From positions 1 through 21,440 of the forward strand of contig CAZCZJ010000037.1 in assembly GCA_964503235.1 (NCBI GenBank): 21,440 nucleotides of DNA. Direction: 5' to 3'. This stretch comes from W425 sp964503235. GTDB lineage: Bacteria > Chloroflexota > Dehalococcoidia > Dehalococcoidales > RBG-16-60-22. The translations under genes were made by a program, and so were the position numbers. Positions 7,583 through 14,273 of this stretch are shown one piece after another; position 1 is the stretch's first letter; each line of letters starts with the position of its first letter. The notes beneath the pieces are model-generated. The model did no database searches. It had not been told where the DNA came from and saw only the letters and a program-made list of their open reading frames with translations.

Positions 7583-8281
7583 TCATGAACCGGCCGGGCG
7601 GATAAATTTATAGCCGATGCCATGCTCGGTGACAATGACATTGGGGGATTCGATATTATCCTCCAACTTCTGTCTGAGGTGCTGAATATGTACCCGAAGC
7701 AGGTCCCTGGCATCAACATAGGAGTCTCCCCAAACCTTGGTGAGCAGGCTTTCGTGAGATAGTATCCTCCCTTCATTTCTAATCAGGTGATAGAGCAGCT
7801 TTCTTTCCGTTGAGGTGAGTTTTATTAAATTACCGTCCAGCATTACCTCATTACGGTTAAAATCGACGGAAAGCTTGCCGCTGATAAAAGGTCGTTCTTC
7901 ATCGGTTACCGGCAGTCCCTGAGCGCGACGCAAGACCGCCTGGACCCGGGCAATCAACTCGATATGACTGAAAGGCTTGGTAATATAGTCGTCAGCGCCC
8001 AGCTCCAGTCCCCGGGCGATATCGGTATCTTCACTCCTGACCGTCAGCATCAGCACCGGCACATCGGAGAAGCGGCGGATTTCTTTAAGAATCTGATATC
8101 CGTCAACATCGGGCAGACCGATATCGAGGATGACAACATCCGGACTCTCGGTCTCAACGAGTTCGAGTCCTTTATTGCCGGTACTGGCCGAGACGACGAT
8201 GGTACCGCTCCAGCGCAGTTGAAAACACAGCGAAACAACTTCGATAATTCCAGGGTCGTCTTCGATAACTAAAACCTTCAT
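7583..8281 (-). CDS. OmpR/KdpE-family response regulator
   Basis: This is a 232-residue DNA-binding response regulator, the cognate partner of the kinase just upstream. The receiver domain carries the full signature: E7-D8-D9 ('VIEDDPGI'), phosphoacceptor D53 ('VVILDIGLPDVDGYQ'), T80 and K102 ('DDYITKPF'). A winged-helix output domain follows, with 'LTSTERKLLYHLIRNEG' and 'VWGDSYVDARDLLRVHIQHL', closing with 'VTEHGIGYKFI'. The start at 8281 is chosen because it has AGGAG about 5 nt upstream; a TTG at 8299 in the same frame lacks one. The kinase stop lies 14 bp before the ATG, so the two are one operon. The output is probably repression or activation of nearby genes, targets unknown. Confidence 0.93.
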   Translation of the reverse strand: MKVLVIEDDPGIIEVVSLCFQLRWSGTIVVSASTGNKGLELVETESPDVVILDIGLPDVDGYQILKEIRRFSDVPVLMLTVRSEDTDIARGLELGADDYITKPFSHIELIARVQAVLRRAQGLPVTDEERPFISGKLSVDFNRNEVMLDGNLIKLTSTERKLLYHLIRNEGRILSHESLLTKVWGDSYVDARDLLRVHIQHLRQKLEDNIESPNVIVTEHGIGYKFIRPAGS

Positions 8282-8295
8282 GGTACTCCTCAGTA

Positions 8296-9018
8296 TCAAA
8301 TAGCCTGTTTTTTAGTGCGTAATGGCAGAGAGAAATAAAAGATACTGCCCTTACCGGGTTTGCTTTCCACCCATATTTTACCGCCGTGAAGCTCTACGAC
8401 CTGTTTTGCCAGGGCAAGCCCGAGGCCGAGTCCGGGATGGCGTTGCCGGTCAGAATTGAGGCGGCTGTAGGGTTTGAACAACCGGGACTGTTCATCAGGG
8501 GCAATACCGATACCCGAGTCCTGTACCTCTACTACAATCTCGGTATCGTGACTACGAGCTTTCAGGACGATATTGCAGCCTTCTTCAGAGAATTTGGTAG
8601 CGTTATTCAGCAGATTGAGAACTACCTGCTCCAGGCGCTGCCCGTCGCCGCGTATTATGGGCAGGGAGGGTGGTAAATCTATATCCAGGTACTGTCCTTT
8701 GCCCTGGATGAGCGGGCTGATTTGCATTCCCGTTCCCCGGAGGAGTGATTTGATATCCACTGGTTCCAACTGAAGTTGAATTTCACCGGTGCCGGTTTTG
8801 ACGATATCCAGAAGCTCAGCCAGTCTCGTTTCCAGAGTATTGGCATTCCGGATAATGGTCTGAATTAATCTCTGGTGTGATTTATCACCAGAGCTTTCGA
8901 GTTCCTCGGCCAGTAAGCCAGCGGCGGCAATAATGGAAGTAAGCGGTGTTTTCAACTCGTGGCTGAGGGTATCAATAAACCTCAGCCATTCTTCTTCCTT
9001 GGTTTCTATAACGGACAT
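8296..9018 (-). CDS. Soluble sensor histidine kinase without a sensor domain
   Basis: This is a 240-residue HisKA plus HATPase_c kinase that should pass phosphate to the adjacent OmpR-type regulator. H20 in 'DTLSHELKTPLTSII' is the phosphoacceptor. The N box lies at about 129-143 ('RLEQVVLNLLNNATKFS'), the G1 box at D167-S-G-I-G, and the G2 box near 196 ('GLGLGLALAKQVVELHGG'). There is no signal peptide, transmembrane segment, PAS or GAF domain: only about 12 residues precede the HisKA helix. Sensing must therefore come from a partner protein or from an N-terminal region lost or encoded elsewhere. The start at 9018 has an AGAGGA sequence about 10 nt upstream. The gene is far shorter than classical membrane kinases. 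Confidence 0.92.
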   Translation of the reverse strand: MSVIETKEEEWLRFIDTLSHELKTPLTSIIAAAGLLAEELESSGDKSHQRLIQTIIRNANTLETRLAELLDIVKTGTGEIQLQLEPVDIKSLLRGTGMQISPLIQGKGQYLDIDLPPSLPIIRGDGQRLEQVVLNLLNNATKFSEEGCNIVLKARSHDTEIVVEVQDSGIGIAPDEQSRLFKPYSRLNSDRQRHPGLGLGLALAKQVVELHGGKIWVESKPGKGSIFYFSLPLRTKKQAI

Positions 9019-9057
9019 TTAGTCCCAATCCTCTTTGGCGACATTGAATTTAGTTAA

Positions 9058-9086
9058 AATGTATCACTTTTCCAGTCGCACATCAA
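9058..9086 (-). promoter_or_regulatory. Candidate sigma-70 promoter of the kinase/regulator operon
   Basis: On the minus strand, TTGATG (9081-9086) is followed after exactly 17 nt by TACATT (9058-9063). The predicted start lies near 9051, giving a leader of about 33 nt before the kinase ATG at 9018. The match is good but not perfect at either hexamer. Confidence 0.55.
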
Positions 9087-9157
9087 GTGAGAAAAGCTGT
9101 ACACAACTTCACATTAAGCTTATGCAAGTCATACGCCGCTACAGAACAGGTTGATAG

Positions 9158-9556
9158 CTATTTCTTAACCTCTTGAGCCATGCCTCTGGCGATGCTTTTA
9201 ATCAGGCTGAGGATGCCGATAACGGCACGCTGAACTTCAACAGGTTCTTCAGCCAGCATCTTGGCTACGTAGGGGTCCAATTGTCTTCCGGTGTACCTTG
9301 AGCTGCCATCCTCGGCGACTCCGGAGCTCTGTGGTGAGAGAAATCCGGCCAGAGTAAACAGTTCGTCCTCGTCGAAGCCCAGGGGTTTGGCGATTTTACG
9401 CAATATACGCGCTGACGGGAAACGTTCGCCCCTTTCGATGCGTCCCAGGTGTGAGGAAGAAACGCTGGAGGCTTTTGCCAGTTCCTGCAGAGTCAGGGGA
9501 ACCGTTATCCTCTGCTGCTTGAGGATTTTACCCAGGTCATTATTACCATAATCCAT
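9158..9556 (-). CDS. XRE-family helix-turn-helix repressor
   Basis: This is a 132-residue protein from the ATG at 9556. Residues 8-66 form the helix-turn-helix ('LGKILKQQRITVPLTLQELA', 'SSVSSSHLGRIERGERFPSA'), with the 'GRIERGER' that marks the third helix of many phage- and plasmid-type repressors. A linker and a helical C-terminal region (about 95-125, 'LDPYVAKMLAEEPVEVQRAV') probably mediate dimerisation. A TTG at 9577 would add seven residues but lies inside the palindrome described separately; the ATG at 9556 sits at the expected transcription start, so I prefer it. It probably represses its own gene. Nearby phage remnants make a phage origin possible, but nothing else ties them together. 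Confidence 0.88.
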   Translation of the reverse strand: MDYGNNDLGKILKQQRITVPLTLQELAKASSVSSSHLGRIERGERFPSARILRKIAKPLGFDEDELFTLAGFLSPQSSGVAEDGSSRYTGRQLDPYVAKMLAEEPVEVQRAVIGILSLIKSIARGMAQEVKK

Positions 9557-9562
9557 GATGAT

Positions 9563-9591
9563 ATTATATTTTGCCAATTGGCAAATGTCAA
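9563..9591 (-). promoter_or_regulatory. Perfect consensus promoter with a palindromic operator in its spacer
   Basis: Reading the minus strand, TTGACA (9586-9591), a 17-nt spacer and TATAAT (9563-9568) match the sigma-70 consensus at every hexamer position. The spacer contains the perfect 16-bp palindrome TTTGCCAATTGGCAAA at 9570-9585. A dimer bound there would cover the promoter. The -10 box is 6 nt from the XRE ATG at 9556, so transcription should begin at or next to the A of the start codon. Autorepression by the XRE protein is the natural inference. Confidence 0.85.
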
Positions 9592-9661
9592 CACTTTTTA
9601 GTGCTTATTCCTGGCAAATTAGCTATAATTTATGAAATTTTTATATATTTTAACAGGTTTC

Positions 9662-9690
9662 TTGACGCATGTCCAGACTGTCCATATAAT
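9662..9690 (+). promoter_or_regulatory. Sigma-70 promoter of the FAD oxidoreductase gene
   Basis: TTGACG (9662-9667), a 17-nt spacer (9668-9684) and TATAAT (9685-9690) form a near-consensus promoter on the plus strand. The predicted start near 9697 gives a leader of about 98 nt before the ATG at 9795, long enough to hold the hairpin at 9729-9764. Confidence 0.78.
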
Positions 9691-9728
9691 AGTGACGGTA
9701 ATACAAGGGATTTTGTGTTCAGCGTGGG

Positions 9729-9767
9729 AGCTGAGAAGCTTTTTGGAATAAGGCTTTCTCGGCTTTT
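9729..9767 (+). terminator. Terminator-like hairpin in the leader of the FAD oxidoreductase gene
   Basis: AGCTGAGAAGCTTT (9729-9742) pairs with AAGGCTTTCTCGGCT (9750-9764), allowing two G-U wobbles and one bulged U, around a 7-nt loop. The stem is followed by TTTT (9764-9767). It sits between the promoter and the ribosome binding site AAAGGA, so it resembles an attenuator. The T-run is short, so real termination is uncertain. Confidence 0.5.
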
Positions 9768-9794
9768 AGTCTGTCTTAAGAAAGGACCGGTTTT

Positions 9795-11189
9795 ATGCCT
9801 GATAAATACGATGTAATTATAGTGGGCGGCGGTCCTGCGGGAATTTTCGCCGCACTGCAGCTGTGCCAGGTTGAGGGTATAAGCATCCTGTTGGTAGAGA
9901 AGGGAAAGGACATCAACCAGCGTCGCTGTCCGGTACGTGATACGGACGGTTCCTGTATAGAGTGTTTACCCTGCAATCTGGTCTGCGGTCTGGGCGGTGC
10001 GGGTGCTTTCAGCGACGGTAAGCTGGTGCTTTCCTCACAGGTAGGCGGACACCTGGAAGATTATCTGGGACATGAAGCCATCGAACGCCTTATCAAGGGT
10101 GTAGACGATTTGTATTTGAAATTCGGCGCCTCCGAGAACCTCTACGGGACGGGCGCTGATATAGAGAGAATCAGCCGTGAAGCTGAAAAAGCGGGACTGA
10201 ATCTAATACCGACACCGGTACGCCACATGGGCACCGAGAACTGCTATTCCGTTCTCCAGGCGATGCAGGAATACCTGACGCCCCGAATGGAACTCAAACT
10301 CGGCACGATGGCTACGAAAACTATCGTCGAGAACGGGCAGGTCAAGGGTATTGAAACTGATGACGGAGCTAAATACTATTGCCGTTATCTTGTCCTGGCG
10401 CCGGGGAGAGAGGGTGCCGACTGGTTTTCCCACGAAGCCGAACGTTTGAAACTGACGATGCATAACAATCCCATAGACGTGGGGGTGAGGGTGGAGCTGC
10501 CCGTAGCAGTAATGCAAGAATTGACCGATGTTCTTTACGAAGTGAAGCTGGAGTATTACTCGAAGAGCTTTAACGACCGTATCAGGACATTCTGCATGTG
10601 TCCCGCTGGCGAAGTTATCATGGAGTCGACCGGGGGCAGCGACCCGGTCGTTACGGTTAACGGCCACAGCTATTCGGGCTGGAAGAGCGATAATACCAAC
10701 TTCGCTCTGCTGGTAAGCACCGATTTCACCAAGCCGTTTCATGAGCCGATTGCCTACGGTAAATACCTCGCCAGACTGGCTAATCTGCTCGGCGGTGGTG
10801 TGCTGGTCCAGCGTCTGGGGGACCTCCTTGACGGGCACCGGTCCACTCCGGAAAGGATTGACAAAGGACGGGTAAAGCCGACGTTGAAAAGCGCCGCCCC
10901 GGGGGACTTGAGTTTTGCCCTGCCTTACCGGCACCTGACAGGACTGGTGGAAATGCTGCGGGTAATGGACAGGATGATACCCGGCGTGGCTTCCCCCGAT
11001 ACGCTGCTCTACGGATTAGAGGTTAAGTTTTACTCCTTCCGTCCCGAGCTCAGCAACTGCCTGGAAACCGAGGTATCTAATATGTTTGCGGTAGGTGATG
11101 GTACCGGGGTGAGCCGCGGTCTGGTGCAGGCGTCAGCGGCGGGACTGGTGGCGGCGGTAGAGATATTGAACAGAATAGAACAGGGATAA
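9795..11189 (+). CDS. FAD-dependent dehydrogenase of the COG2509 type
   Basis: This is a 464-residue flavoprotein. Residues 6-23 ('DVIIVGGGPAGIFAALQL') are the dinucleotide-binding Rossmann motif with GxGxxG. The segment 'CGLGGAGAFSDGKLVLS' (64-80) is a hallmark of this uncharacterised family, and a C-terminal 'NMFAVGDGTGVSRGLVQASAAGL' is the second FAD contact. Five cysteines cluster early (C45, C54, C57, C60, C64), which could hold a metal or a disulfide. The substrate is unknown. The ATG at 9795 has AAAGGA about 8 nt upstream. The gene is alone on its strand with its own promoter; the end of the gene lies before a 321-base gap with a repeat. Length matches full-size family members, so the gene looks intact. 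Confidence 0.9.
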   Translation: MPDKYDVIIVGGGPAGIFAALQLCQVEGISILLVEKGKDINQRRCPVRDTDGSCIECLPCNLVCGLGGAGAFSDGKLVLSSQVGGHLEDYLGHEAIERLIKGVDDLYLKFGASENLYGTGADIERISREAEKAGLNLIPTPVRHMGTENCYSVLQAMQEYLTPRMELKLGTMATKTIVENGQVKGIETDDGAKYYCRYLVLAPGREGADWFSHEAERLKLTMHNNPIDVGVRVELPVAVMQELTDVLYEVKLEYYSKSFNDRIRTFCMCPAGEVIMESTGGSDPVVTVNGHSYSGWKSDNTNFALLVSTDFTKPFHEPIAYGKYLARLANLLGGGVLVQRLGDLLDGHRSTPERIDKGRVKPTLKSAAPGDLSFALPYRHLTGLVEMLRVMDRMIPGVASPDTLLYGLEVKFYSFRPELSNCLETEVSNMFAVGDGTGVSRGLVQASAAGLVAAVEILNRIEQG

Positions 11190-11247
11190 ACAATCGCTCG
11201 ATGTAAAAATAGGCTTTGTTTGGTTTTGGTTGATTTCATATGCTCTC

Positions 11248-11320
11248 CCCCTCTCCAGCCAATGATAATTGCGGTTTCTGACTGTTGTTTCCGGCTGGAG
11301 AGGGGTCAGGGGTGAGGTAA
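11248..11320. repeat. Dispersed inverted-repeat element, copy 1
   Basis: The arms CCCCTCTCCAGCC (11248-11260) and GGCTGGAGAGGGG (11293-11305) are perfect reverse complements around a 32-nt loop. The tail at 11306-11320 contains AGGGGTGAGGTA. Copy 2 at 14274-14347 has arms differing at one base, a loop of the same 32 nt with only about half the bases shared, and the same tail. Conserved arms with a variable loop of fixed length are typical of palindromic REP- or MITE-like repeats. Confidence 0.8.
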
Positions 11321-11363
11321 GCACCTATCTACCAAATGTAAGCGGAATCTAATAAGATCCTTC

Positions 11364-11392
11364 TTGACATGGTGTAAAAAGCCAACTAAAAT
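11364..11392 (+). promoter_or_regulatory. Sigma-70 promoter of the rpsU-yqeY operon
   Basis: TTGACA (11364-11369), a 17-nt spacer and TAAAAT (11387-11392) form a strong promoter. The predicted start near 11399 leaves a leader of about 112 nt before the TTG start at 11511, with a hairpin at 11432-11460. Confidence 0.75.
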
Positions 11393-11431
11393 GTATATAG
11401 TTTTTCAAGAGTTGTTTGCATAGGGATATTC

Positions 11432-11460
11432 GGGGGTTAAAGCCGGACTGGCTGAGCCCC
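11432..11460 (+). promoter_or_regulatory. Hairpin in the rpsU leader
   Basis: An inner stem AGCC (11441-11444) with GGCT (11450-11453) closes a 5-nt loop, and an outer GGGG (11433-11436) pairs with CCCC (11457-11460), helped by a U-G pair. Ribosomal-protein genes often have regulated leaders, but no S21-binding consensus is known to me, so a role is only a possibility. Confidence 0.35.
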
Positions 11461-11510
11461 TTAAATATTGAGAAAAAAGCATTGTAAATTCGGAAGGGAT
11501 GTGATGTTGC

Positions 11511-11708
11511 TTGGCTGAAGTTACAGCTGGAGATGAAGAAAGCTTCGACAGTTTACTGAAACGATTTAACCGGAAAGTACAGCAGGACGGTATTCTTGCC
11601 GAATTGCGCCGTCGCGAGCATTACGAGAAACCCAGCATCAAGCGAAAGCGGAAGAAAGCCGCCAAGAAGCGCGGTGCTGCCAAAGCCACGAGACTGTCAC
11701 GGCGTTAG
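11511..11708 (+). CDS. rpsU: 30S ribosomal protein S21
   Basis: This 65-residue protein carries the S21 core 'FNRKVQQDGILAELRRREHY' followed by 'EKPSIKRKRKKAAKKRG', which fits near-identical stretches in bacterial S21, a protein of the 30S subunit platform that helps with mRNA start selection. The C-terminus is very rich in Lys and Arg, as expected for rRNA binding. The start is a TTG at 11511; GGAAGGG lies about 12 nt upstream, a little far, but upstream GTG and ATG codons are out of frame and run into stops. The YqeY-type gene follows 52 bp downstream, so the two are probably one transcript; rpsU next to a YqeY-type gene is a known bacterial pairing. Confidence 0.95.
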   Translation: MAEVTAGDEESFDSLLKRFNRKVQQDGILAELRRREHYEKPSIKRKRKKAAKKRGAAKATRLSRR

Positions 11709-11760
11709 TTAATACGATTTGTACCAAAATAGCACGACGGGATTTAATAGCTGGCTACCT

Positions 11761-12219
11761 ATGGAGCAGCAAGCGAACCTGAAACAGAAGTTATCCGACG
11801 ACCTGAAGCAGGCGATGAAGTCCGGCGATACGGTTAAACGCGATACGCTGAGAATGTTGATGTCCGCCATCAACAACGCGGAAATCGCCAGGAAGGCCTC
11901 GCTTGAAGACAGCGATATCCTCGGGGTGATAGCCAAGGAAGTCAAGCAGCACCAGGAAAGCATCGAAGCATTCAAACAGGGAAAGCGAGCGGACCTGGTA
12001 GCCAAAGAGGAAGAAGAGCTGGCCATTTTACAGGCCTATTTACCCGAGCAGATGACGCACGAAGCCATTGTGGAAGAAGCCAGGAAAGTTATCGCGGCGG
12101 TGGGGGCTCAGGGGCCGGGTGACAAAGGGAAAGTGATGCAGCAGCTGATGCCCGGACTCAAGGGCAGGGCGGATGGGAAAGAGATAAACGCGGTGGTGAC
12201 GGAGCTGCTGGGGCGGTAA
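11761..12219 (+). CDS. GatB/YqeY-domain protein
   Basis: This 152-residue protein belongs to the YqeY family, which shares the tRNA-binding C-terminal domain of GatB, the amidotransferase subunit. Visible family segments are 'LKQKLSDDLKQAMKSGD' at the N-terminus, 'RDTLRMLMSAINNAEIA', 'EEELAILQAYLPEQMT' and the closing 'GKVMQQLMPGLKGRADGKEIN'. It should help with tRNA-dependent amidation or a related tRNA step, but its exact function is not settled. The ATG at 11761 is chosen because family members begin with this segment; a TTG at 11719 would add 14 residues without similarity. No ribosome binding site stands out at either. It ends convergently with the minus-strand gene, 9 bp apart. Confidence 0.92.
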   Translation: MEQQANLKQKLSDDLKQAMKSGDTVKRDTLRMLMSAINNAEIARKASLEDSDILGVIAKEVKQHQESIEAFKQGKRADLVAKEEEELAILQAYLPEQMTHEAIVEEARKVIAAVGAQGPGDKGKVMQQLMPGLKGRADGKEINAVVTELLGR

Positions 12220-12228
12220 AAGGGATTC

Positions 12229-12465
12229 TTATCTATATTCATAATCCCCCGGCACAAGAATATCCCTGATTTTCACTTCCCCTGAAGTGTATCTTTTAAT
12301 GATTTCCTGTGCTTTTTCAGGATTTTCTTCTTTAATTAAATCCGAGATTCTATACAGCAAAGTAAGTGCCCGGTTTTCAATATCCATTATGGCTCTGGTT
12401 CGACCGTACCACCAGGCTCCTGCGCCAATAAGAGCACATGCCAGTATTCCCCAGAAAAATACCAT
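12229..12465 (-). CDS. Small single-pass membrane protein, unknown
   Basis: This 78-residue protein has one N-terminal hydrophobic helix (about residues 3-22, 'FFWGILACALIGAGAWWYG'), then an Arg-rich boundary and a charged cytosolic helix ('LLYRISDLIKEENPEKAQEI') that ends 'ILVPGDYEYR'. GGAGG about 5 nt before the ATG at 12465 supports the gene. It lies 21 bp after the stop of the radical SAM gene on the same strand, so it should be co-transcribed with it. I know of no function. Confidence 0.75.
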   Translation of the reverse strand: MVFFWGILACALIGAGAWWYGRTRAIMDIENRALTLLYRISDLIKEENPEKAQEIIKRYTSGEVKIRDILVPGDYEYR

Positions 12466-12486
12466 CGCGACCTCCGAATAATATAA

Positions 12487-14091
12487 TCAATATATACCGT
12501 TTAAGGCCTTTTCCATTTCAGCGTATAATCGCGTACCGTCACTCCCCGTATCTATTATAGACCATGGCAGCGCCTGAGAGGTATCCCACTTTCGGTGGAT
12601 ATAATGGTCTATGTCCAGATGATGGGTGGTGATGGCTTTTCGCCAGCTGGAAAGAGATATCTTGTCTATGTTAGCCAGTGCTTCTGCGAGTTTGATGTCG
12701 CCACGCGAGAGAGTCCCCTGGATATGGCTCCAGGCCGGGCTTTCGGTTTTTAGTTTTATACCTCTGACGGGCAGACTTCTTTTCAAGAGTGCGAGACGAC
12801 GATTCAATATATCCAGTGGTGCCATAGGCAGCCACTGGAACGGAGTCCCTGCCTTGGGTACGAAAGGGGCGATATTAAGGCTGAGACGGGTGCCGCTCCG
12901 ATACCTGTCCAGCCTGGCTTTAATTGAAAGTGCCAGTTTGATGATGTCCTTGATATCATCGTCGGTCTCCGAGGGTAAGCCAATCATAAAATAGAGTTTG
13001 AGATTATTAAAGCGGTGCTCGCCGACCATATCCGCCGCTTCCAGGATATCGCTGTCGGAGATGCCTTTGTTAATCAGCTGTCGCAGGCGTTTGGAACCGG
13101 CCTCGGGGGCGATGGTAATCGTCCGGGCGTTTCCTTTGGCCAGTATATCGATAACTTCGCCGAAGAGAGAGCCGATACGCAACGAGCTGATGGATAGCTG
13201 AGCGCCTATGCGAGTGAGATTATCGAGTAAATCGACAATACGGGGATGGTCGGTAACGGCGGGGCCGATAAGGCCGATACGTTTCCTATACTGCAATCCA
13301 TTTTCGGCCTGAGTGATGAGTTTTTCTACGGAGCGAAAACGCATCGGGGAGAAAATACAGTTCACCAGACAGAAACGGCAACCCCGCTGGCAGCCGCGTT
13401 CCGCCTCGATGAGATAAAGGTCTTTAAGCTCCGTATCGGGCGTCAGCACCACCGAGGTCGTGGCAAAGCTGTCGATATCCTTTGCCCACTGCCGTACAAC
13501 CGGGGTTTCAGGCGGATGGGCGGGCACGTAGATTCCAGGTAGAATAGCCAGCGCTTTTAGTAAATCATCTCGATTACTGCCGATGCCTTCCGAAAGTACC
13601 GGGAGCATGGTGGGGAGTAGCGGTTCAGCCTCGCCGATGCCAAGGCAATCGAAGAACGGCGAAAGCGGCATGGGATTAGCGGTGATGCAGGGTCCCCCGG
13701 CGATGATTAAAGGGTGCCTATCATCACGGTCGGTGGCATAGAGCGGGATGCCGCTGGTTCTTAGTATGGAGACGACGTTGAAGTAGTCAAGTTCATAGGA
13801 AAGAGAGAAAGCCAGGATGGAAAAATCGGACAGCGGTCGGTGTGATTCTATCGATAAAGGTGGGGTATTCCCGTCAGAACTGTCTTTTTCCCAGAAGACC
13901 CTCTCGCAGACGACATCGTCGTAATCATTCAAGAGCTTATAGATGGTGTGAATACCGAGGTTGGACATCCCGAGGTAATAGGAATTGGGGTAGACAATGG
14001 CAACCGGTAATTTCCCACCCCAGTCTTTAACGACGACGCCTTCCTCCCGCAGGTCGGACTGGGCGGCTCTGGCTTTATCTCTCGTCGGCAT
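12487..14091 (-). CDS. Radical SAM protein with N-terminal B12-binding-like region
   Basis: This is a 534-residue radical SAM protein. The cluster-binding motif CX3CX2C is C234, C238 and C241 in 'EAERGCQRGCRFC'. The first 160 residues resemble a cobalamin-binding fold ('LPVAIVYPNSYYLGMSNLGI', then a 'AGGPCITANPMPLSPFFD' turn) but show no DxHxxG. After the core comes 'FMIGLPSETDDDIKDI' and a domain ending 'PWSIIDTGSDGTRLYAEMEK'. This arrangement resembles the large uncharacterised family often called the TIGR03960-type. The substrate is unknown. The -10 box TATAAT lies only 6 nt from the ATG, so the transcript is predicted leaderless, and no ribosome binding site precedes the gene. The small membrane protein follows in the same transcript. 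Confidence 0.88.
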   Translation of the reverse strand: MPTRDKARAAQSDLREEGVVVKDWGGKLPVAIVYPNSYYLGMSNLGIHTIYKLLNDYDDVVCERVFWEKDSSDGNTPPLSIESHRPLSDFSILAFSLSYELDYFNVVSILRTSGIPLYATDRDDRHPLIIAGGPCITANPMPLSPFFDCLGIGEAEPLLPTMLPVLSEGIGSNRDDLLKALAILPGIYVPAHPPETPVVRQWAKDIDSFATTSVVLTPDTELKDLYLIEAERGCQRGCRFCLVNCIFSPMRFRSVEKLITQAENGLQYRKRIGLIGPAVTDHPRIVDLLDNLTRIGAQLSISSLRIGSLFGEVIDILAKGNARTITIAPEAGSKRLRQLINKGISDSDILEAADMVGEHRFNNLKLYFMIGLPSETDDDIKDIIKLALSIKARLDRYRSGTRLSLNIAPFVPKAGTPFQWLPMAPLDILNRRLALLKRSLPVRGIKLKTESPAWSHIQGTLSRGDIKLAEALANIDKISLSSWRKAITTHHLDIDHYIHRKWDTSQALPWSIIDTGSDGTRLYAEMEKALNGIY

Positions 14092-14097
14092 GTCCAG

Positions 14098-14127
14098 ATT
14101 ATATCGCCTTTAGGGTGGGAATGCGAA
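14098..14127 (-). promoter_or_regulatory. Promoter giving a predicted leaderless radical SAM mRNA
   Basis: On the minus strand, TTCGCA (14122-14127), an 18-nt spacer and a perfect TATAAT (14098-14103) are followed after only 6 nt by the ATG of the radical SAM gene at 14091. Transcription would begin at or next to the start codon. The XRE gene has the same 6-nt geometry. Confidence 0.65.
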
Positions 14128-14162
14128 CATGGCATCGGCTACGTATGATTGATTGTAGACAC

Positions 14163-14264
14163 TCACCCCCTTGGTCCCCCTCTCAAACAGGTTTAACTTC
14201 AGGGCTCGATTTATATTTTGTTTGAGAGGGGGAAATAATATGAGAGGGGGCGGAGCCCCCTCTC
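14163..14264. repeat. Composite hairpin element with two stems
   Basis: CCCCCTCTCAAACA (14176-14189) and TGTTTGAGAGGGGG (14219-14232) are perfect 14-bp inverted repeats with a 29-nt loop. GAGAGGGGGC (14242-14251) and GCCCCCTCTC (14255-14264) are a perfect 10-bp pair with a 3-nt loop. The block begins CTCACCCCC (14163), the reverse complement of the GGGGGTGAG-type tail of the adjoining element, so both probably belong to one repeat superfamily. Confidence 0.7.
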
Positions 14265-14273
14265 TCTTTAACT

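Larger units (their letters stand above)
9557..9794. other. Divergent intergenic control region between XRE gene and FAD oxidoreductase
   Basis: This 238-base gap holds the XRE promoter and operator, the promoter of the FAD gene (described separately) and a leader hairpin. An isolated half-operator TGGCAAAT lies at 9612-9619, 33 nt from the matching half of the palindrome, about three helical turns. A second possible -10 box, TATAAT at 9624-9629, has no good -35 box. Confidence 0.6.
11190..11510. other. Intergenic gap holding a dispersed hairpin repeat and the rpsU promoter
   Basis: The 321 bases after the FAD gene hold the inverted-repeat element at 11248-11320, then the promoter of the rpsU operon and its leader. 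I see no credible open reading frame. An isolated T-rich stretch (about 11217-11236) follows the FAD gene without a clear stem in front of it. Confidence 0.6.

Noticed and set aside
9557..9577. TTG start at 9577 for the XRE protein
   Set aside because: This codon lies within the palindrome and before the expected transcription start; the ATG at 9556 fits the promoter.
9571..9816. Plus-strand frame of 81 codons across the XRE/FAD control region
   Set aside because: It runs through the promoters and leader hairpin and has no ribosome binding site.
14242..14270. GC-rich stem followed by TCTTTAA as an intrinsic terminator
   Set aside because: No plus-strand gene ends just upstream, and the T-run is broken; I treat it as part of the repeat block.
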